A stretch of 64,000 nucleotides of DNA. It comes from Weizmannia acidilactici (GTDB lineage: Bacteria > Bacillota > Bacilli > Bacillales > Bacillaceae_C). Position numbers and translations under genes: made by a program. Shown here piece by piece: positions 33,544-41,883 of the stretch; positions within the stretch are counted from its first letter, which is position 1, and every line of letters starts with the position of its first letter. The notes beneath the pieces were generated by a model. The model searched no databases and was not told where the DNA came from. It saw nothing but the letters and a program-made list of their open reading frames with translations. The stretch lies in NCBI RefSeq assembly GCF_008974225.1, contig NZ_BKZR01000013.1, forward strand, positions 1 through 64,000, given 5' to 3'.

Positions 33544-33571
33544 GAAAAACCGGACAAGAAAAAGTGCCCGA
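33544..33571 (-). terminator. Possible terminator of the M42 aminopeptidase gene
   Basis: CGGGC and GTCCG arms with a 10-nt loop and GTTTTTC afterwards, about 10 nt past the stop. Short stem, so only moderate support. The rest of the 264-nt gap to the oxidoreductase gene shows nothing definite. Confidence 0.5.
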
Positions 33572-33581
33572 CTTATAACTT

Positions 33582-34688
33582 TCATCCAAAAATAATTTGA
33601 TCTACTATTTTGCGGTCGAGACGTTTAATCACTTCGGTCATCAATTTTACCGTATTTTCGTAATCATCCCGGTGGAGCATGGCGGCATGCGAATGGATGT
33701 AGCGCGTCGCAATCGTCACGGCCAAGGACGGAATCCCGCTGCCGACCAGATGGATGGAACCGGCATCCGTGCCGCCACCCGGAATTGATTCATATTGGTA
33801 CGGGATATTTAACTCTTCGGCAACTTTCACAACGGTATCACGCAAGCCTTTATGGGACACCATTGAAGCATCGTAAATAACAATTTGCGGCCCTTTGCCC
33901 ATTTTGCTGAGCGCTTCTTTTTCGCTGATTCCCGGCGTATCGCCTGCAATGCCGACATCGAGTGCAAAGGCGATGTCCGGTTTGACTTTGTTCGCCGCCG
34001 TTTTGGCGCCGCGAAGACCGACTTCTTCCTGGACATTTGTGACTCCGTAAACGACATTCGGATGGTTTTCTTTTTGCAGATTTTTCAGCACGTCAATGAC
34101 AACGGCGCATCCAATGCGGTTATCCCAAGCCTTGGCGAGCAGCATCTTTTCATTTTTCATAACGGTGAATTCAAAATATGGCACGACCATGTCGCCCGGT
34201 TTGACGCCCCATTCAAGTGCTTCTTCGCAGCTTGTCGCTCCGATGTCAATAAACATATCTTTGATTTCGTACGGTTTTTTCCGTGCTTCCGGCGGTAAAA
34301 TATGCGGCGGCTTCGAACCGATCACACCTGTAATATCGCCTTTATCCGTCACAACGGTTACGCGCTGGGCAAGCATGACCTGCGACCACCAGCCGCCGAC
34401 CGTTTGGAAACGGAGGAACCCTTTCTCGTCAATTTTTGTAACCATGAAGCCGACTTCATCCATATGGCCGGCGATCATGATTTTCGGCCCATCCACCCGG
34501 CCCGTTTTTTTCGCAATCAGGCTCCCGAGCCCGTCGGTGTCCAGTTCATCGGAATACGGCTCTATATATTTTTTGATAACGGCGCGCACTTCTCTTTCAT
34601 TGCCGGCAATTCCCTTTGCATCGGTCAACTCTTTCAGCATGGACAGCGTCTCATCTAATTGTGCTAATCGGTATCCCCCCATGTTCAT
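33582..34688 (-). CDS. ysdC: M42-family glutamyl aminopeptidase (YsdC type)
   Basis: A 368-residue M42 metallopeptidase. The di-metal residues lie in IAGHMDEVGF, AWDNRIGCA, VQEEVGLRGA, ALDVGIAGD and ATRYIHSHAAM, with acid/base E in QEEVG. Such enzymes form large tetrahedral particles that trim peptides. The start is puzzling. Homologues begin about where this protein reads LAQLDETL, and GGGGGG lies exactly 7 nt before that point, but the codon there is TTA. The only upstream in-frame starts are ATG codons 21 and 15 nt before it. The first (used here) would leave an mRNA leader of about ten bases and no ribosome site. Confidence 0.92.
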   Translation of the reverse strand: MNMGGYRLAQLDETLSMLKELTDAKGIAGNEREVRAVIKKYIEPYSDELDTDGLGSLIAKKTGRVDGPKIMIAGHMDEVGFMVTKIDEKGFLRFQTVGGWWSQVMLAQRVTVVTDKGDITGVIGSKPPHILPPEARKKPYEIKDMFIDIGATSCEEALEWGVKPGDMVVPYFEFTVMKNEKMLLAKAWDNRIGCAVVIDVLKNLQKENHPNVVYGVTNVQEEVGLRGAKTAANKVKPDIAFALDVGIAGDTPGISEKEALSKMGKGPQIVIYDASMVSHKGLRDTVVKVAEELNIPYQYESIPGGGTDAGSIHLVGSGIPSLAVTIATRYIHSHAAMLHRDDYENTVKLMTEVIKRLDRKIVDQIIFG

Positions 34689-34703
34689 TTATATTCAATG
34701 TCC

Positions 34704-34732
34704 ATTATAATGGAAATCGATGAAAGTGTAAA
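34704..34732 (-). promoter_or_regulatory. Sigma-A promoter of ysdC
   Basis: TTTACA, 17-nt spacer, TATAAT on the minus strand. The -35 overlaps the T run of the upstream gene's terminator. The predicted start site is only about ten bases from the first in-frame ATG. Confidence 0.8.
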
Positions 34733-34763
34733 AAACATCAGCTTTCTTAAGCAGCTGATGTTT
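34730..34763 (-). terminator. Terminator of the O-antigen-ligase-like gene
   Basis: AAACATCAGCT and AGCTGATGTTT form an 11-bp stem with a 9-nt loop, followed by TTTTTT on the minus strand. Confidence 0.85.
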
Positions 34764-34777
34764 CATGAATGTCCAGA

Positions 34778-35989
34778 TTAATTCTTGGATTGGACAGTAA
34801 TTTTTTTTATTAAATTTATGTTCAACGGGACATGCATCGATTTTGTATACCACTCCCAATACGACAAAAGCACAACTGCCAGCAGGCCGATTTGGGGAGA
34901 AAAAACCGGTTCGTCCAAAAACCCGGTCAAGACAATGATCGGCAGGCTGAGAAGAAAGATATTTAAATATCTATAATTTTTTTTAACAAAAAATAACATA
35001 CTTAATTTGCAGGCCGCCATCAAGAATACGGCCAAAAAAGCAATCCCGCCAATCACCCCGTATTCTACAAATAATCCGATGAAAATATCATGAGCATGAA
35101 AAATATCTTTATGGAACAGGCTGGCATACGCCTGCTCAAAACCAATTGGCGTTGTTCCAAATAGAAAATGGTTTTCCCAAAGTTCAAAGGAATGGAGCCA
35201 AATTTTTTCCCTGTCCCAAAATGAACCGGCAATTGATTGATTTCTCGGAATAAATGTTGTGAGTTTTCTTGCTCCTGCCGTAATGAAAATAAGGCCAGCA
35301 ATAAAAACGCCTCTATTCAGCCTGAAAAAGAAGATGAGATATATGCAAATCATTGCCACAACGCCGGCCCTCGATCCAGTGTCAAATACCCCTTTGCTTA
35401 AAATGAAAAGCGGCAATACTTTCCAAATGAAACTTTTCCAACGTTTCTTGCCCGCATTCTCAAGCATTTCGGCAAAAAGAAAAGCGATCCCCAACAGCAG
35501 CAGAAACATCGTAAAATTCGGATTGTAGGTACTGCCGATCAGTCTGTTGTAGTTTTTGTAACCTAACAATTCTGTCCCGGTTAGAAATGCGAGTACCGGT
35601 TCCCCGGATAACAGCTTGGGAACCCACCCAATTAAAATGTCATATATGCCGCAGCCAATGACGATCCACCGGAAAAACCTGAACTTATCACTTGTGCCGG
35701 TGTCCATAACTTTAAGATAAATTCCCCAGTAGAAAAGAACCCTCAAGCTTTCAATGAAAAGAAACGGCTTTGCCATTTGTAATGCTGCCCCGACGGTTGA
35801 AACCAAAAGGCAGAGGAAGAATAAGGATATGAAAGAAAAAGGAAACAGCCGTTTATTTTTTATATGGCTGTACAGTGCTGCCAAGCTTAAAACCAGCATA
35901 AAAAATATGCCTGCCGGCGGCAAAACAAAACATAAGATTGTACTTAGCTCAAATATCTTATTTTTAATAAAATGAATAGTCACTTGCAT
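34778..35989 (-). CDS. O-antigen ligase/polymerase-like membrane protein (Wzy_C family)
   Basis: A 403-residue protein with about ten hydrophobic helices. The region around TYNPNFTMFLLLLGIAF, DTGSRAGVVAM and the large outside loop before HAHDIFIGLFVEYGVIGG resembles the Wzy_C/O-antigen ligase family, which polymerises or transfers undecaprenyl-linked glycans at the outer face of the membrane. In Gram-positives such proteins act in capsule, exopolysaccharide or glycoprotein pathways. No glycosyltransferase or flippase is nearby, so it is an orphan here. The ATG with GGGG 8 nt upstream was chosen. By eye it is more AT-rich than its neighbours and is absent from this position in B. subtilis, suggesting transfer. 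Confidence 0.75.
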   Translation of the reverse strand: MQVTIHFIKNKIFELSTILCFVLPPAGIFFMLVLSLAALYSHIKNKRLFPFSFISLFFLCLLVSTVGAALQMAKPFLFIESLRVLFYWGIYLKVMDTGTSDKFRFFRWIVIGCGIYDILIGWVPKLLSGEPVLAFLTGTELLGYKNYNRLIGSTYNPNFTMFLLLLGIAFLFAEMLENAGKKRWKSFIWKVLPLFILSKGVFDTGSRAGVVAMICIYLIFFFRLNRGVFIAGLIFITAGARKLTTFIPRNQSIAGSFWDREKIWLHSFELWENHFLFGTTPIGFEQAYASLFHKDIFHAHDIFIGLFVEYGVIGGIAFLAVFLMAACKLSMLFFVKKNYRYLNIFLLSLPIIVLTGFLDEPVFSPQIGLLAVVLLSYWEWYTKSMHVPLNINLIKKITVQSKN

Positions 35990-36106
35990 ATTATGCCCCA
36001 TTAACTACAATTAATTTTTATAATAGGGCATCATTATAACCTATCCAGATTAAAATTTCGTTAAAATACTCCGCCGGCGCTTTAAATTAGAAAGATATGA
36101 ATTTTG

Positions 36107-36562
36107 TTAATTGAAACGGGTAAGGCCCGAGGATCCAAATCCCCCTTCTCCCCTTTCCGAATCTGTCAATGCTTCAACCCGGCTGACAACCACAGAAGCA
36201 ACCGGTGCGATAACCATCTGGGCAATCCTCATATTTTTTTCGACTTTGAATGCCTTTTTTCCATGATTGATCAAAATCACTTTAATTTCTCCTCTGTAAC
36301 CTTCATCGATTGTACCCGGGCTGTTTAAAACCGTGACGGCATGTTTTAAGGCCAACCCGCTTCTAGGCCTGACCTGGGCCTCTGTTCCGTGGGGAAGTTC
36401 AATACTGATGCCGGTGCGGATCAGCTCCGCCTCTCCCGGTGCAATGACTTTTTCTTCAATGGAAAACAAATCCAGCCCCGCATCGCCTAGATTGGCCCTT
36501 TGCGGCAACTGCGCGTCTTGATGCAATAATTTTACTTTTAAATGATAGTCCAATGCCGACAC
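36107..36562 (-). CDS. dut: dUTP diphosphatase (dUTPase)
   Basis: A 151-residue trimeric-type dUTPase. All five motifs are in order: DAGLDLFS, QVRPRSGLALKH, GTIDEGYRGEIKVILIN, RIAQMVIAP and the C-terminal arm RGEGGFGSSG. It hydrolyses dUTP to dUMP and pyrophosphate, preventing uracil misincorporation and supplying thymidylate synthesis. The start is probably GTG with AAGGAG close by; TTG three codons on is an alternative. No partner genes surround it. B. subtilis carries its dUTPases in prophage regions, but nothing phage-like is seen here. Confidence 0.93.
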   Translation of the reverse strand: MSALDYHLKVKLLHQDAQLPQRANLGDAGLDLFSIEEKVIAPGEAELIRTGISIELPHGTEAQVRPRSGLALKHAVTVLNSPGTIDEGYRGEIKVILINHGKKAFKVEKNMRIAQMVIAPVASVVVSRVEALTDSERGEGGFGSSGLTRFN

Positions 36563-36697
36563 TGCTCCTTTTTAAGCTTTGTTTATTACGCGGAGGCATA
36601 TCTCCATGATGATTATAACAAAATAAGACCAGCTTTTACTGTTTATAAATGTACAAAAGAAAAATTTTTCTCACATTAAACGTAAAGGGGGGTTTTC

Positions 36698-36871
36698 ATG
36701 AAAAAATTTCGCAAAAAACATCCGGAAATCCCGGCAACCCCAGAAGTTTCAATTGCAACCGACTTGAATGAATATCCGCCGGGTGAATCCGTTGATGAGC
36801 ATGCCAACTTGGAGGCGGTAAACGCCATTTTAAACGAAGAAGAAATTAAACAACAGACGGAAAATTTATAA
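36698..36871 (+). CDS. Small acidic 57-residue protein, unknown
   Basis: A 57-codon ORF with GGGGGG 5 nt before the ATG and a strong terminator just after the stop. The product begins basic (MKKFRKKHPEIP) and then is acidic (DLNEYPPGESVDEHANLEAV, ILNEEEI). It has no membrane segment or cysteine and is likely soluble or partly disordered. I do not recognise it. The clean ribosome site and dedicated terminator make it a convincing small gene. It is divergent from dut and convergent with rplT. Confidence 0.75.
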   Translation: MKKFRKKHPEIPATPEVSIATDLNEYPPGESVDEHANLEAVNAILNEEEIKQQTENL

Positions 36872-36878
36872 TTTAGAT

Positions 36879-36915
36879 GGCAGGCGGCAACTTTGGGGGC
36901 GCCTGCCCCTTTTTG
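36879..36915 (+). terminator. Terminator of the 57-residue ORF
   Basis: GGCAGGCG and CGCCTGCC arms with a 13-nt loop, then CCTTTTT, 8 nt past the stop. Confidence 0.85.
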
Positions 36916-37073
36916 TGGAAAAACCGAAGTATTCCCCTTAAAAATGATCAACGAAGAACAAATAACCCGACTTCGGCTTCTGTTTTATCCGTGGATTTTT
37001 AAATATATCCACGAAATTTCCCAAAATATCAATGGATTGGTACCTAAATACGCATAAGGGTATCTTTGATTTT

Positions 37074-37112
37074 AAAAAATAGAGCCCCCAACCCGGATTG
37101 GAGGCCCCATTT
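37074..37112 (-). terminator. infC-rpmI-rplT terminator
   Basis: GGGGCCTCCAA and TTGGGGGCTC arms around a 5-nt loop with ATTTTTT after, just past rplT. Confidence 0.85.
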
Positions 37113-37116
37113 TTCA

Positions 37117-37470
37117 TTACAACGCTGCTTTTGCTTTGTTTGCCAGTTCAGCAAATGCTTTTTCGTCGGTAACAGCAAGGTCGGCAAGCATTTTGCGGTT
37201 GACTTCGATACCGGCCAGTTTCAAGCCGTGCATTAAACGGCTGTAGGAAAGGCCGTTGATTCTTGCAGCAGCATTGATACGTGTAATCCAAAGTTTGCGG
37301 AAATCGCGTTTTTTCTGGCGACGGTCGCGATACGCATACATATAGGATTTCATCACTTGCTGGTTGGCAACTTTATATAAAGTGTGTTTCGAACCATAAT
37401 AACCTTTTGCTAATTTAATGATTTTTTTGCGTCGTCTGCGGGTTACTGTACCGCCTTTTACACGTGGCAT
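37117..37470 (-). CDS. rplT: 50S ribosomal protein L20
   Basis: A 117-residue L20. The N-terminal basic tail (MPRVKGGTVTRRRRKKIIKLAKGY) threads into 23S rRNA and the core RDRRQKKRDFRKLWITRINAAA is nearly invariant. L20 is an early assembly protein and the autorepressor of this operon, acting on the leader upstream of infC. Length matches B. subtilis L20 (119). It is last in infC-rpmI-rplT, 32 nt after rpmI. Confidence 0.98.
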   Translation of the reverse strand: MPRVKGGTVTRRRRKKIIKLAKGYYGSKHTLYKVANQQVMKSYMYAYRDRRQKKRDFRKLWITRINAAARINGLSYSRLMHGLKLAGIEVNRKMLADLAVTDEKAFAELANKAKAAL

Positions 37471-37502
37471 ATTATTTTCCTCCTATTTAAATCTTCGTTT
37501 TC

Positions 37503-37700
37503 TTATTGATTGTCCAGCATTTGGCGGATCCGTTTCATGTCGCTGGCGGATACAAGCGTCGCTTTACGCAGCTGGCGTTTTTGTTTAGTCAATTTATTTG
37601 CGAACAAATGGCTTCTGTAAGCGTGGGAACGTTTCAGGCTGCCTGAGCCGGTTTTCTTAAAACGCTTTGCAGAGCCGCGGTGAGTTTTCATTTTTGGCAT
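37503..37700 (-). CDS. rpmI: 50S ribosomal protein L35
   Basis: A 65-residue basic protein, MPKMKTHRGSAKRFKKTGSG..., the standard L35. The ATG was chosen for the family N-terminus and GAGGAGG upstream; a longer frame runs back into infC. It lies between infC and rplT with short gaps. Confidence 0.97.
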   Translation of the reverse strand: MPKMKTHRGSAKRFKKTGSGSLKRSHAYRSHLFANKLTKQKRQLRKATLVSASDMKRIRQMLDNQ

Positions 37701-37728
37701 TTGGTCGTCCTCCTCAAATATCAAACAA

Positions 37729-38250
37729 TTACTTCTTCTCGTTTTTTGGTGCAAGTACTAAGAACATGCTGCGTCCGTCCATTTTCGGTTTGGACTCGAT
37801 TGTGCCTACTTCCGCACATGCCTCGGCAAACCGGTCCAACACGCGCTGACCAATTTCTTTATGGGTAATGGCGCGGCCTTTGAAACGGATCGATGCTTTT
37901 ACCTTATCACCTTTTTCTAAAAACTTAATGGCATTGCGAAGTTTCGTATTAAAGTCATGTTCTTCGATGGTCGGACTCAAACGAACTTCTTTCACGTTGA
38001 TGATTTTTTGTTTTTTGCGTGCTTCCCTGTCTTTTTTCTGCATTTCAAAACGGTATTTGCCGTAATCCATGATGCGGGCGACAGGCGGTTTTGCGTTCGG
38101 TGCAACAAGCACGAGGTCTAGATTGGCGCGAGCAGCAATATCCAATGCTTCGTTCCGGGATTTAACCCCCATTTGTTCTCCGTTTTGGCCGATTAAACGG
38201 ACTTCGCGGGCACGAATGCCTTCGTTAACCATCATGTCTTTGCTAATAAT
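37729..38250 (-). CDS. infC: Translation initiation factor IF-3
   Basis: A 173-residue IF-3, which binds the 30S subunit and checks the initiator tRNA and codon. The N-domain (NEGIRAREVRLIGQNGEQMG, NAKPPVARIMDYGKYRFE), linker (EARKKQKIINVKEVRLSP) and C-domain (HDFNTKLRNAIKFLEKGDKVK, RSMFLVLAPKNEKK) are all present. I start at ATT: GGAGGTG precedes ATT-ATT-AGC-AAA-GAC, giving MISKD, the usual Bacillus N-terminus. An ATT start is a known feature of infC. The first ATG, five codons in, has no ribosome site. Confidence 0.93.
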   Translation of the reverse strand: MISKDMMVNEGIRAREVRLIGQNGEQMGVKSRNEALDIAARANLDLVLVAPNAKPPVARIMDYGKYRFEMQKKDREARKKQKIINVKEVRLSPTIEEHDFNTKLRNAIKFLEKGDKVKASIRFKGRAITHKEIGQRVLDRFAEACAEVGTIESKPKMDGRSMFLVLAPKNEKK

Positions 38251-38343
38251 GAGCCACCTCCAAGTTTATTTCCAATCCCATGCTCCGGATCGAGCGCGAT
38301 TGAATATATCGCTTGCGAAAATACCCTTTAACGCACTGCATAC

Positions 38344-38466
38344 GAAAAAAGCGCAGGAAAAGGCACCCGCGCTTAGCATATTCATAGCCATAAACGTCTT
38401 GATCCAAACCTGGCAACTGCACAAAATGCGTCAACAGGTGAGAAGCGGGCTGCTCCTTCTTTCCAC
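38344..38466 (-). promoter_or_regulatory. L20 leader (autoregulatory RNA) with attenuator
   Basis: The minus strand contains GGAGCAGCCCGCTTCTCACC, GCCAGGTTTGGATCAAGACG and TTTATGGCTATGAATATGC, matching the Bacillus L20 leader as I recall it. A terminator follows, AAGCGCggGtGC/GCGCTT plus six Ts (38344-38374). L20 binding to the 23S-like fold should promote termination and lower infC-rpmI-rplT expression. The stretch from there to infC is an ordinary leader. Confidence 0.85.
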
Positions 38467-38492
38467 AAACTTATATTCAATTCCACCACAAT

Positions 38493-38521
38493 ACTATATC
38501 ATGTTATGCATGTACTGTCAA
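38493..38521 (-). promoter_or_regulatory. Sigma-A promoter of infC-rpmI-rplT
   Basis: TTGACA, 17-nt spacer, TATAGT on the minus strand, about 25 nt before the L20 leader core. Confidence 0.85.
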
Positions 38522-38611
38522 ATGGTACAGACAGCCTTGGATGCGGCTTAGCTCAACGGAAAATATCGTATCAAAATTGCACGGCGATTGCAACAGTTTT
38601 TTTCAAAACAC

Positions 38612-38649
38612 CAAAAAAATCAGACCGTCTCCGGGCCTGATTTTTTTGG
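38612..38649 (-). terminator. thrS terminator
   Basis: AAAAAAATCAG and CTGATTTTTTT arms with an inner CcgG pairing, directly after the thrS stop. The stretch between it and the infC promoter holds nothing else visible. Confidence 0.85.
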
Positions 38650-38652
38650 TTA

Positions 38653-40578
38653 TCACCGTTTTACTTCTTCTTTGATTTTGGCAAGGAAGCTTTCAAACGG
38701 AACGGTTTCCGATTTTTTCTCACCATACTTGCGGACGTTGACGGCATTTTCGTTTACTTCCTGGTCGCCGACAACGAGCGCATACGGGATTTTTTGCACC
38801 TGGGCTTCACGGATCCGGTAGCCCAATTTCTCATCACGCGCATCGAGTTCCACGCGGATCCCTTCCGCTTTGAGCGCATCTGCAATTTTGCGCGCGTAAT
38901 CATAATGGGCGTCCGGCGATACCGGGATGACCTGGATCTGCACCGGCGCAAGCCATGTCGGGAATGCGCCTTTGTACTCTTCGATCAGGTAAGCGACAAA
39001 ACGTTCCATTGTCGACACGACGCCGCGGTGGATAACAACCGGGCGGTGCGGTTTGCCGTCTTCCCCGACATAAGTCAAATCGAAGCGTTCCGGCAGCAGG
39101 AAGTCGAGCTGCACGGTCGACAGCGTTTCGTCTTTTCCGAGCGCGGTACGGACCTGTACGTCGAGTTTCGGACCGTAGAAAGCGGCTTCGCCTTCCGCTT
39201 CATAGTAGTCAAAGCCGAATTCGTCCATTGTTTCTTTTAGCATTGACTGGGCTTTATTCCACATTTCATCATCGTCATAGTACTTGTCTGTGTTTTCCGG
39301 ATCGCGGTACGAAAGGCGGAATGAATAATCGGTAATGTTGAAATCTTTATAAACGGCAAGGATCAGCTCAACGACGCGTTTGAATTCTTCTTTAATTTGG
39401 TCCGGGCGCACGAAAATATGGGCGTCATTCAACGTCATGCCGCGTACGCGTTGCAGGCCGGAGAGCGCACCTGACATTTCATAACGGTGCATCAGCCCAA
39501 GCTCCGCTATCCGGATCGGTAGTTCACGGTAGCTGTGGATCGTATTTTTATACACCATCATATGGTGCGGGCAGTTCATCGGGCGCAGCACCAGTTCTTC
39601 ATTGTCCATTTTCATGACCGGGAACATATCATCCTGGTAGTGGTCCCAGTGGCCGCTCGTTTTATACAGGTCCACGCTGCCGAGCACCGGGGTGTATACA
39701 TGGTCATAGCCCAGCTTTACTTCTTTATCAACAATATACCTTTCAATCGTGCGGCGGATCGTTGCACCTTTAGGCAGCCAGAGCGGCAAACCTTGGCCGA
39801 CTTTTTGTGAAGTCGTAAAAAGTTCCAGCTCTTTCCCGATTTTCCTATGGTCGCGTTCTTTTGCTTCCTCCAGGAATTTCAAATGGGCTTCCAAGTCTTC
39901 CTTCTTGAAGAAGGCCGTGCCGTATATGCGTTGCATCATTTTGTTGTTGCTGTCGCCGCGCCAGTATGCGCCGGCAATGCTCAACAGTTTGAATTCCTTG
40001 ATTTTTCCGGTCGACGGCACATGGACGCCGCGGCACAGGTCAAAAAATTCGCCTTGCTCGTAAATCGTGACCGTTTCATCTTCCGGAATCGCATCAATCA
40101 ATTCAAGCTTATATTCATCGTCTGCAAAAAGCTTTTTCGCTTCTTCCCGGGTTACAACTTTGCGGACAACTTCGAGATTTTCCCCGACAATTTTCTTCAT
40201 TTCTTTTTCGATCTTTGGAAGGTCTTCCGGCGTGATCGAAACATCCAAATCCATGTCATAGAAAAAGCCGTTTTCGATCACCGGACCGACGCCGAGCTTC
40301 ACATTGCCGAACAGACGTCGTACTGCCTGCGCCATTAAGTGCGCCGTACTATGGCGGAGAATTTCAAGCGCATCCTCGTGCTCCGGGGTCACGATTTCAA
40401 TTGCACCATCTTCTTTAATCGGTGTGCGCAAATCGATCAGTTTTCCGTTCAATTTTCCGGCAAGCGCCTTTTTCTTGAGCCCCGGGCTGATCGAAGCGGC
40501 AATATCTTCCGTTGTTGTTCCATTTGGAAATTCCTTGACTGCGCCGTCAGGAAATGCCATTTTCAATACATCTGCCAT
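38653..40578 (-). CDS. thrS: Threonyl-tRNA synthetase
   Basis: A 641-residue class II synthetase. Domains in order: TGS (about 1-62), the SAD editing domain with HSTAHLMAQAVRR and a later HVPSTG, the catalytic core with zinc ligands in RPMNCPHHMM and the histidine of VIHRG, and a C-terminal anticodon domain (PVSPDAHYDYARKIADALK, GDQEV). It attaches threonine to tRNA-Thr and clears Ser-tRNA-Thr. The ATG has AAAGGAG upstream. Control is by the T-box leader before it. Confidence 0.97.
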   Translation of the reverse strand: MADVLKMAFPDGAVKEFPNGTTTEDIAASISPGLKKKALAGKLNGKLIDLRTPIKEDGAIEIVTPEHEDALEILRHSTAHLMAQAVRRLFGNVKLGVGPVIENGFFYDMDLDVSITPEDLPKIEKEMKKIVGENLEVVRKVVTREEAKKLFADDEYKLELIDAIPEDETVTIYEQGEFFDLCRGVHVPSTGKIKEFKLLSIAGAYWRGDSNNKMMQRIYGTAFFKKEDLEAHLKFLEEAKERDHRKIGKELELFTTSQKVGQGLPLWLPKGATIRRTIERYIVDKEVKLGYDHVYTPVLGSVDLYKTSGHWDHYQDDMFPVMKMDNEELVLRPMNCPHHMMVYKNTIHSYRELPIRIAELGLMHRYEMSGALSGLQRVRGMTLNDAHIFVRPDQIKEEFKRVVELILAVYKDFNITDYSFRLSYRDPENTDKYYDDDEMWNKAQSMLKETMDEFGFDYYEAEGEAAFYGPKLDVQVRTALGKDETLSTVQLDFLLPERFDLTYVGEDGKPHRPVVIHRGVVSTMERFVAYLIEEYKGAFPTWLAPVQIQVIPVSPDAHYDYARKIADALKAEGIRVELDARDEKLGYRIREAQVQKIPYALVVGDQEVNENAVNVRKYGEKKSETVPFESFLAKIKEEVKR

Positions 40579-40595
40579 ATGTACCACTCCTTTAC

Positions 40596-40858
40596 AAAAA
40601 TAAAAACCCGCCCCTCATCAAGGGACGAGTTTGTTACACGCGGTTCCACCCTCATTTCCACGCTAAAAAAGCGCGGCTTCATTTTGATAACGGAAATTTC
40701 CGCCAACCGCTACTGTTTGGTTCACGGCTGAAGTTCAGAGGCGGTAAGCATTCAATCGTGCCGGAAAGCTTGCAGCCAAAGGCTTTCCTCTCTGAAAGGC
40801 CGTAACAGAATACTGTTGTCCCCATCATCACATTGACTTTTTCATGCCATTTCAAATA
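40596..40858 (-). promoter_or_regulatory. T-box leader of thrS (tRNA-Thr sensing)
   Basis: AGGGTGGAACCGCG (40639-40652) is the T-box core. It is followed by terminator arms CTCGTCCCTT/GAGGGGCGGG and a T run (40596-40632). Upstream, GCTTACCGCC gives a candidate specifier codon ACC (40743-40745) for threonine. Uncharged tRNA-Thr should disrupt the terminator. Confidence 0.92.
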
Positions 40859-40866
40859 TGTAAGAT

Positions 40867-40895
40867 ATTATAGAAGTTTGCGGCGAAAAAATCAA
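40867..40895 (-). promoter_or_regulatory. Sigma-A promoter of thrS
   Basis: TTGATT, 17-nt spacer, TATAAT on the minus strand, 15 nt past the ytxC stop and immediately before the T-box leader. Confidence 0.8.
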
Positions 40896-40909
40896 GGGAT
40901 GGAAAACAA

Positions 40910-41746
40910 TTATTCGTTGGCGGCATGCTGTTCATGCAGGAAATGGGCCCGGCTTTTTACGTTCACGCGTTCTTCAAATATATTGCAAATCGTCCGGATC
41001 AGCGCATGGTCCGGGTTATCCGTGTAGATTTCAATCTTTGCGGGCGAAATCGACAAAAGCGGCGCAATCGTGGCGGAATCAATATAAACGGGATGGTTGG
41101 TAAGCAGCCTGCGGTCAATCATTTCATCCAGCTCTTCCCTAGTAATTTCCCGAAATTGTTCATTGTAAAATTTTGCCTGCTCTCCGAGGCAAAGCTTTAC
41201 CGTTTCTTTTTTCGGCTCTTTTTGTTTCAAATAATCCCGGAGGCTTTGAATAAAAATCTGGTATTCCTGTTCCATTTTATATTCATCGATGGCAATCCCG
41301 ACATAATTGTCAAGTGCATCGAAATAAGCCTTTAATCGGAATGTCAGCAAAGAATCAATTGGCAGCGTGCCTTCTCCGCCAAGCAGCGGCCCGACTGCTT
41401 TCCCGATTTCCCGGCATTCATCAATTTCCCCTGCCAGAACCGTTAATTCCGGCCGCTCCCCTTTTAACATGCCGACAACAATTTCGAGAATGCGGTTTTG
41501 TTCTTCTTCCGCCTGAAAAAAATAAAAATGTTTTAATTGCCCGCGGATCCACCCATTTCTCTTTTTCTGTATAATAAAATCGACGACAGCCCGTTTGAGT
41601 TCCTGTTCACTGCCGGAAACCTTAAGGGAGTAGTTTTTTTGCCCCGGCAGCGCCACTTCCCGGATCTGCACGTCCCCGCCGCATTGTCTTGTAAAATATT
41701 CCTTTACCCACAGCGCATCTTCCTTGTCTTTGAATAGGAATTCCAA
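40910..41746 (-). CDS. ytxC: Sporulation protein YtxC
   Basis: A 278-residue YtxC-like protein, conserved between dnaI and thrS in Bacillus. It is mostly helical with no signal peptide or membrane span. Recognisable parts include LLTFRLKAYFDALDNYVGIAIDEYKMEQEYQIFIQSLRDYL. I know of no catalytic motif and no biochemical role. The start is TTG with GAGGGGGG upstream. A terminator separates it from dnaI, so it probably has its own promoter, which I could not identify. Confidence 0.85.
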   Translation of the reverse strand: MEFLFKDKEDALWVKEYFTRQCGGDVQIREVALPGQKNYSLKVSGSEQELKRAVVDFIIQKKRNGWIRGQLKHFYFFQAEEEQNRILEIVVGMLKGERPELTVLAGEIDECREIGKAVGPLLGGEGTLPIDSLLTFRLKAYFDALDNYVGIAIDEYKMEQEYQIFIQSLRDYLKQKEPKKETVKLCLGEQAKFYNEQFREITREELDEMIDRRLLTNHPVYIDSATIAPLLSISPAKIEIYTDNPDHALIRTICNIFEERVNVKSRAHFLHEQHAANE

Positions 41747-41843
41747 TCCAAGCCCCCCTCATACGGTAAAACGTTCTCCACTGTTTTACCTTATGTATAT
41801 GAAAGGGATTGGACAAATAGAAGAGGCTGTGCACGCAGGCAGG

Positions 41844-41875
41844 GAAAAAAGAAAGGGCCCGGCCCCGCTCTTTCT
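41844..41875 (-). terminator. nrdR-dnaB-dnaI terminator
   Basis: AAGAAAG and CTTTCTT arms around a GC-rich loop that can also pair (CGGGgccGGGcCC), followed by TTTT, just past dnaI. Confidence 0.8.
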
Positions 41876-41883
41876 TACAGGGG

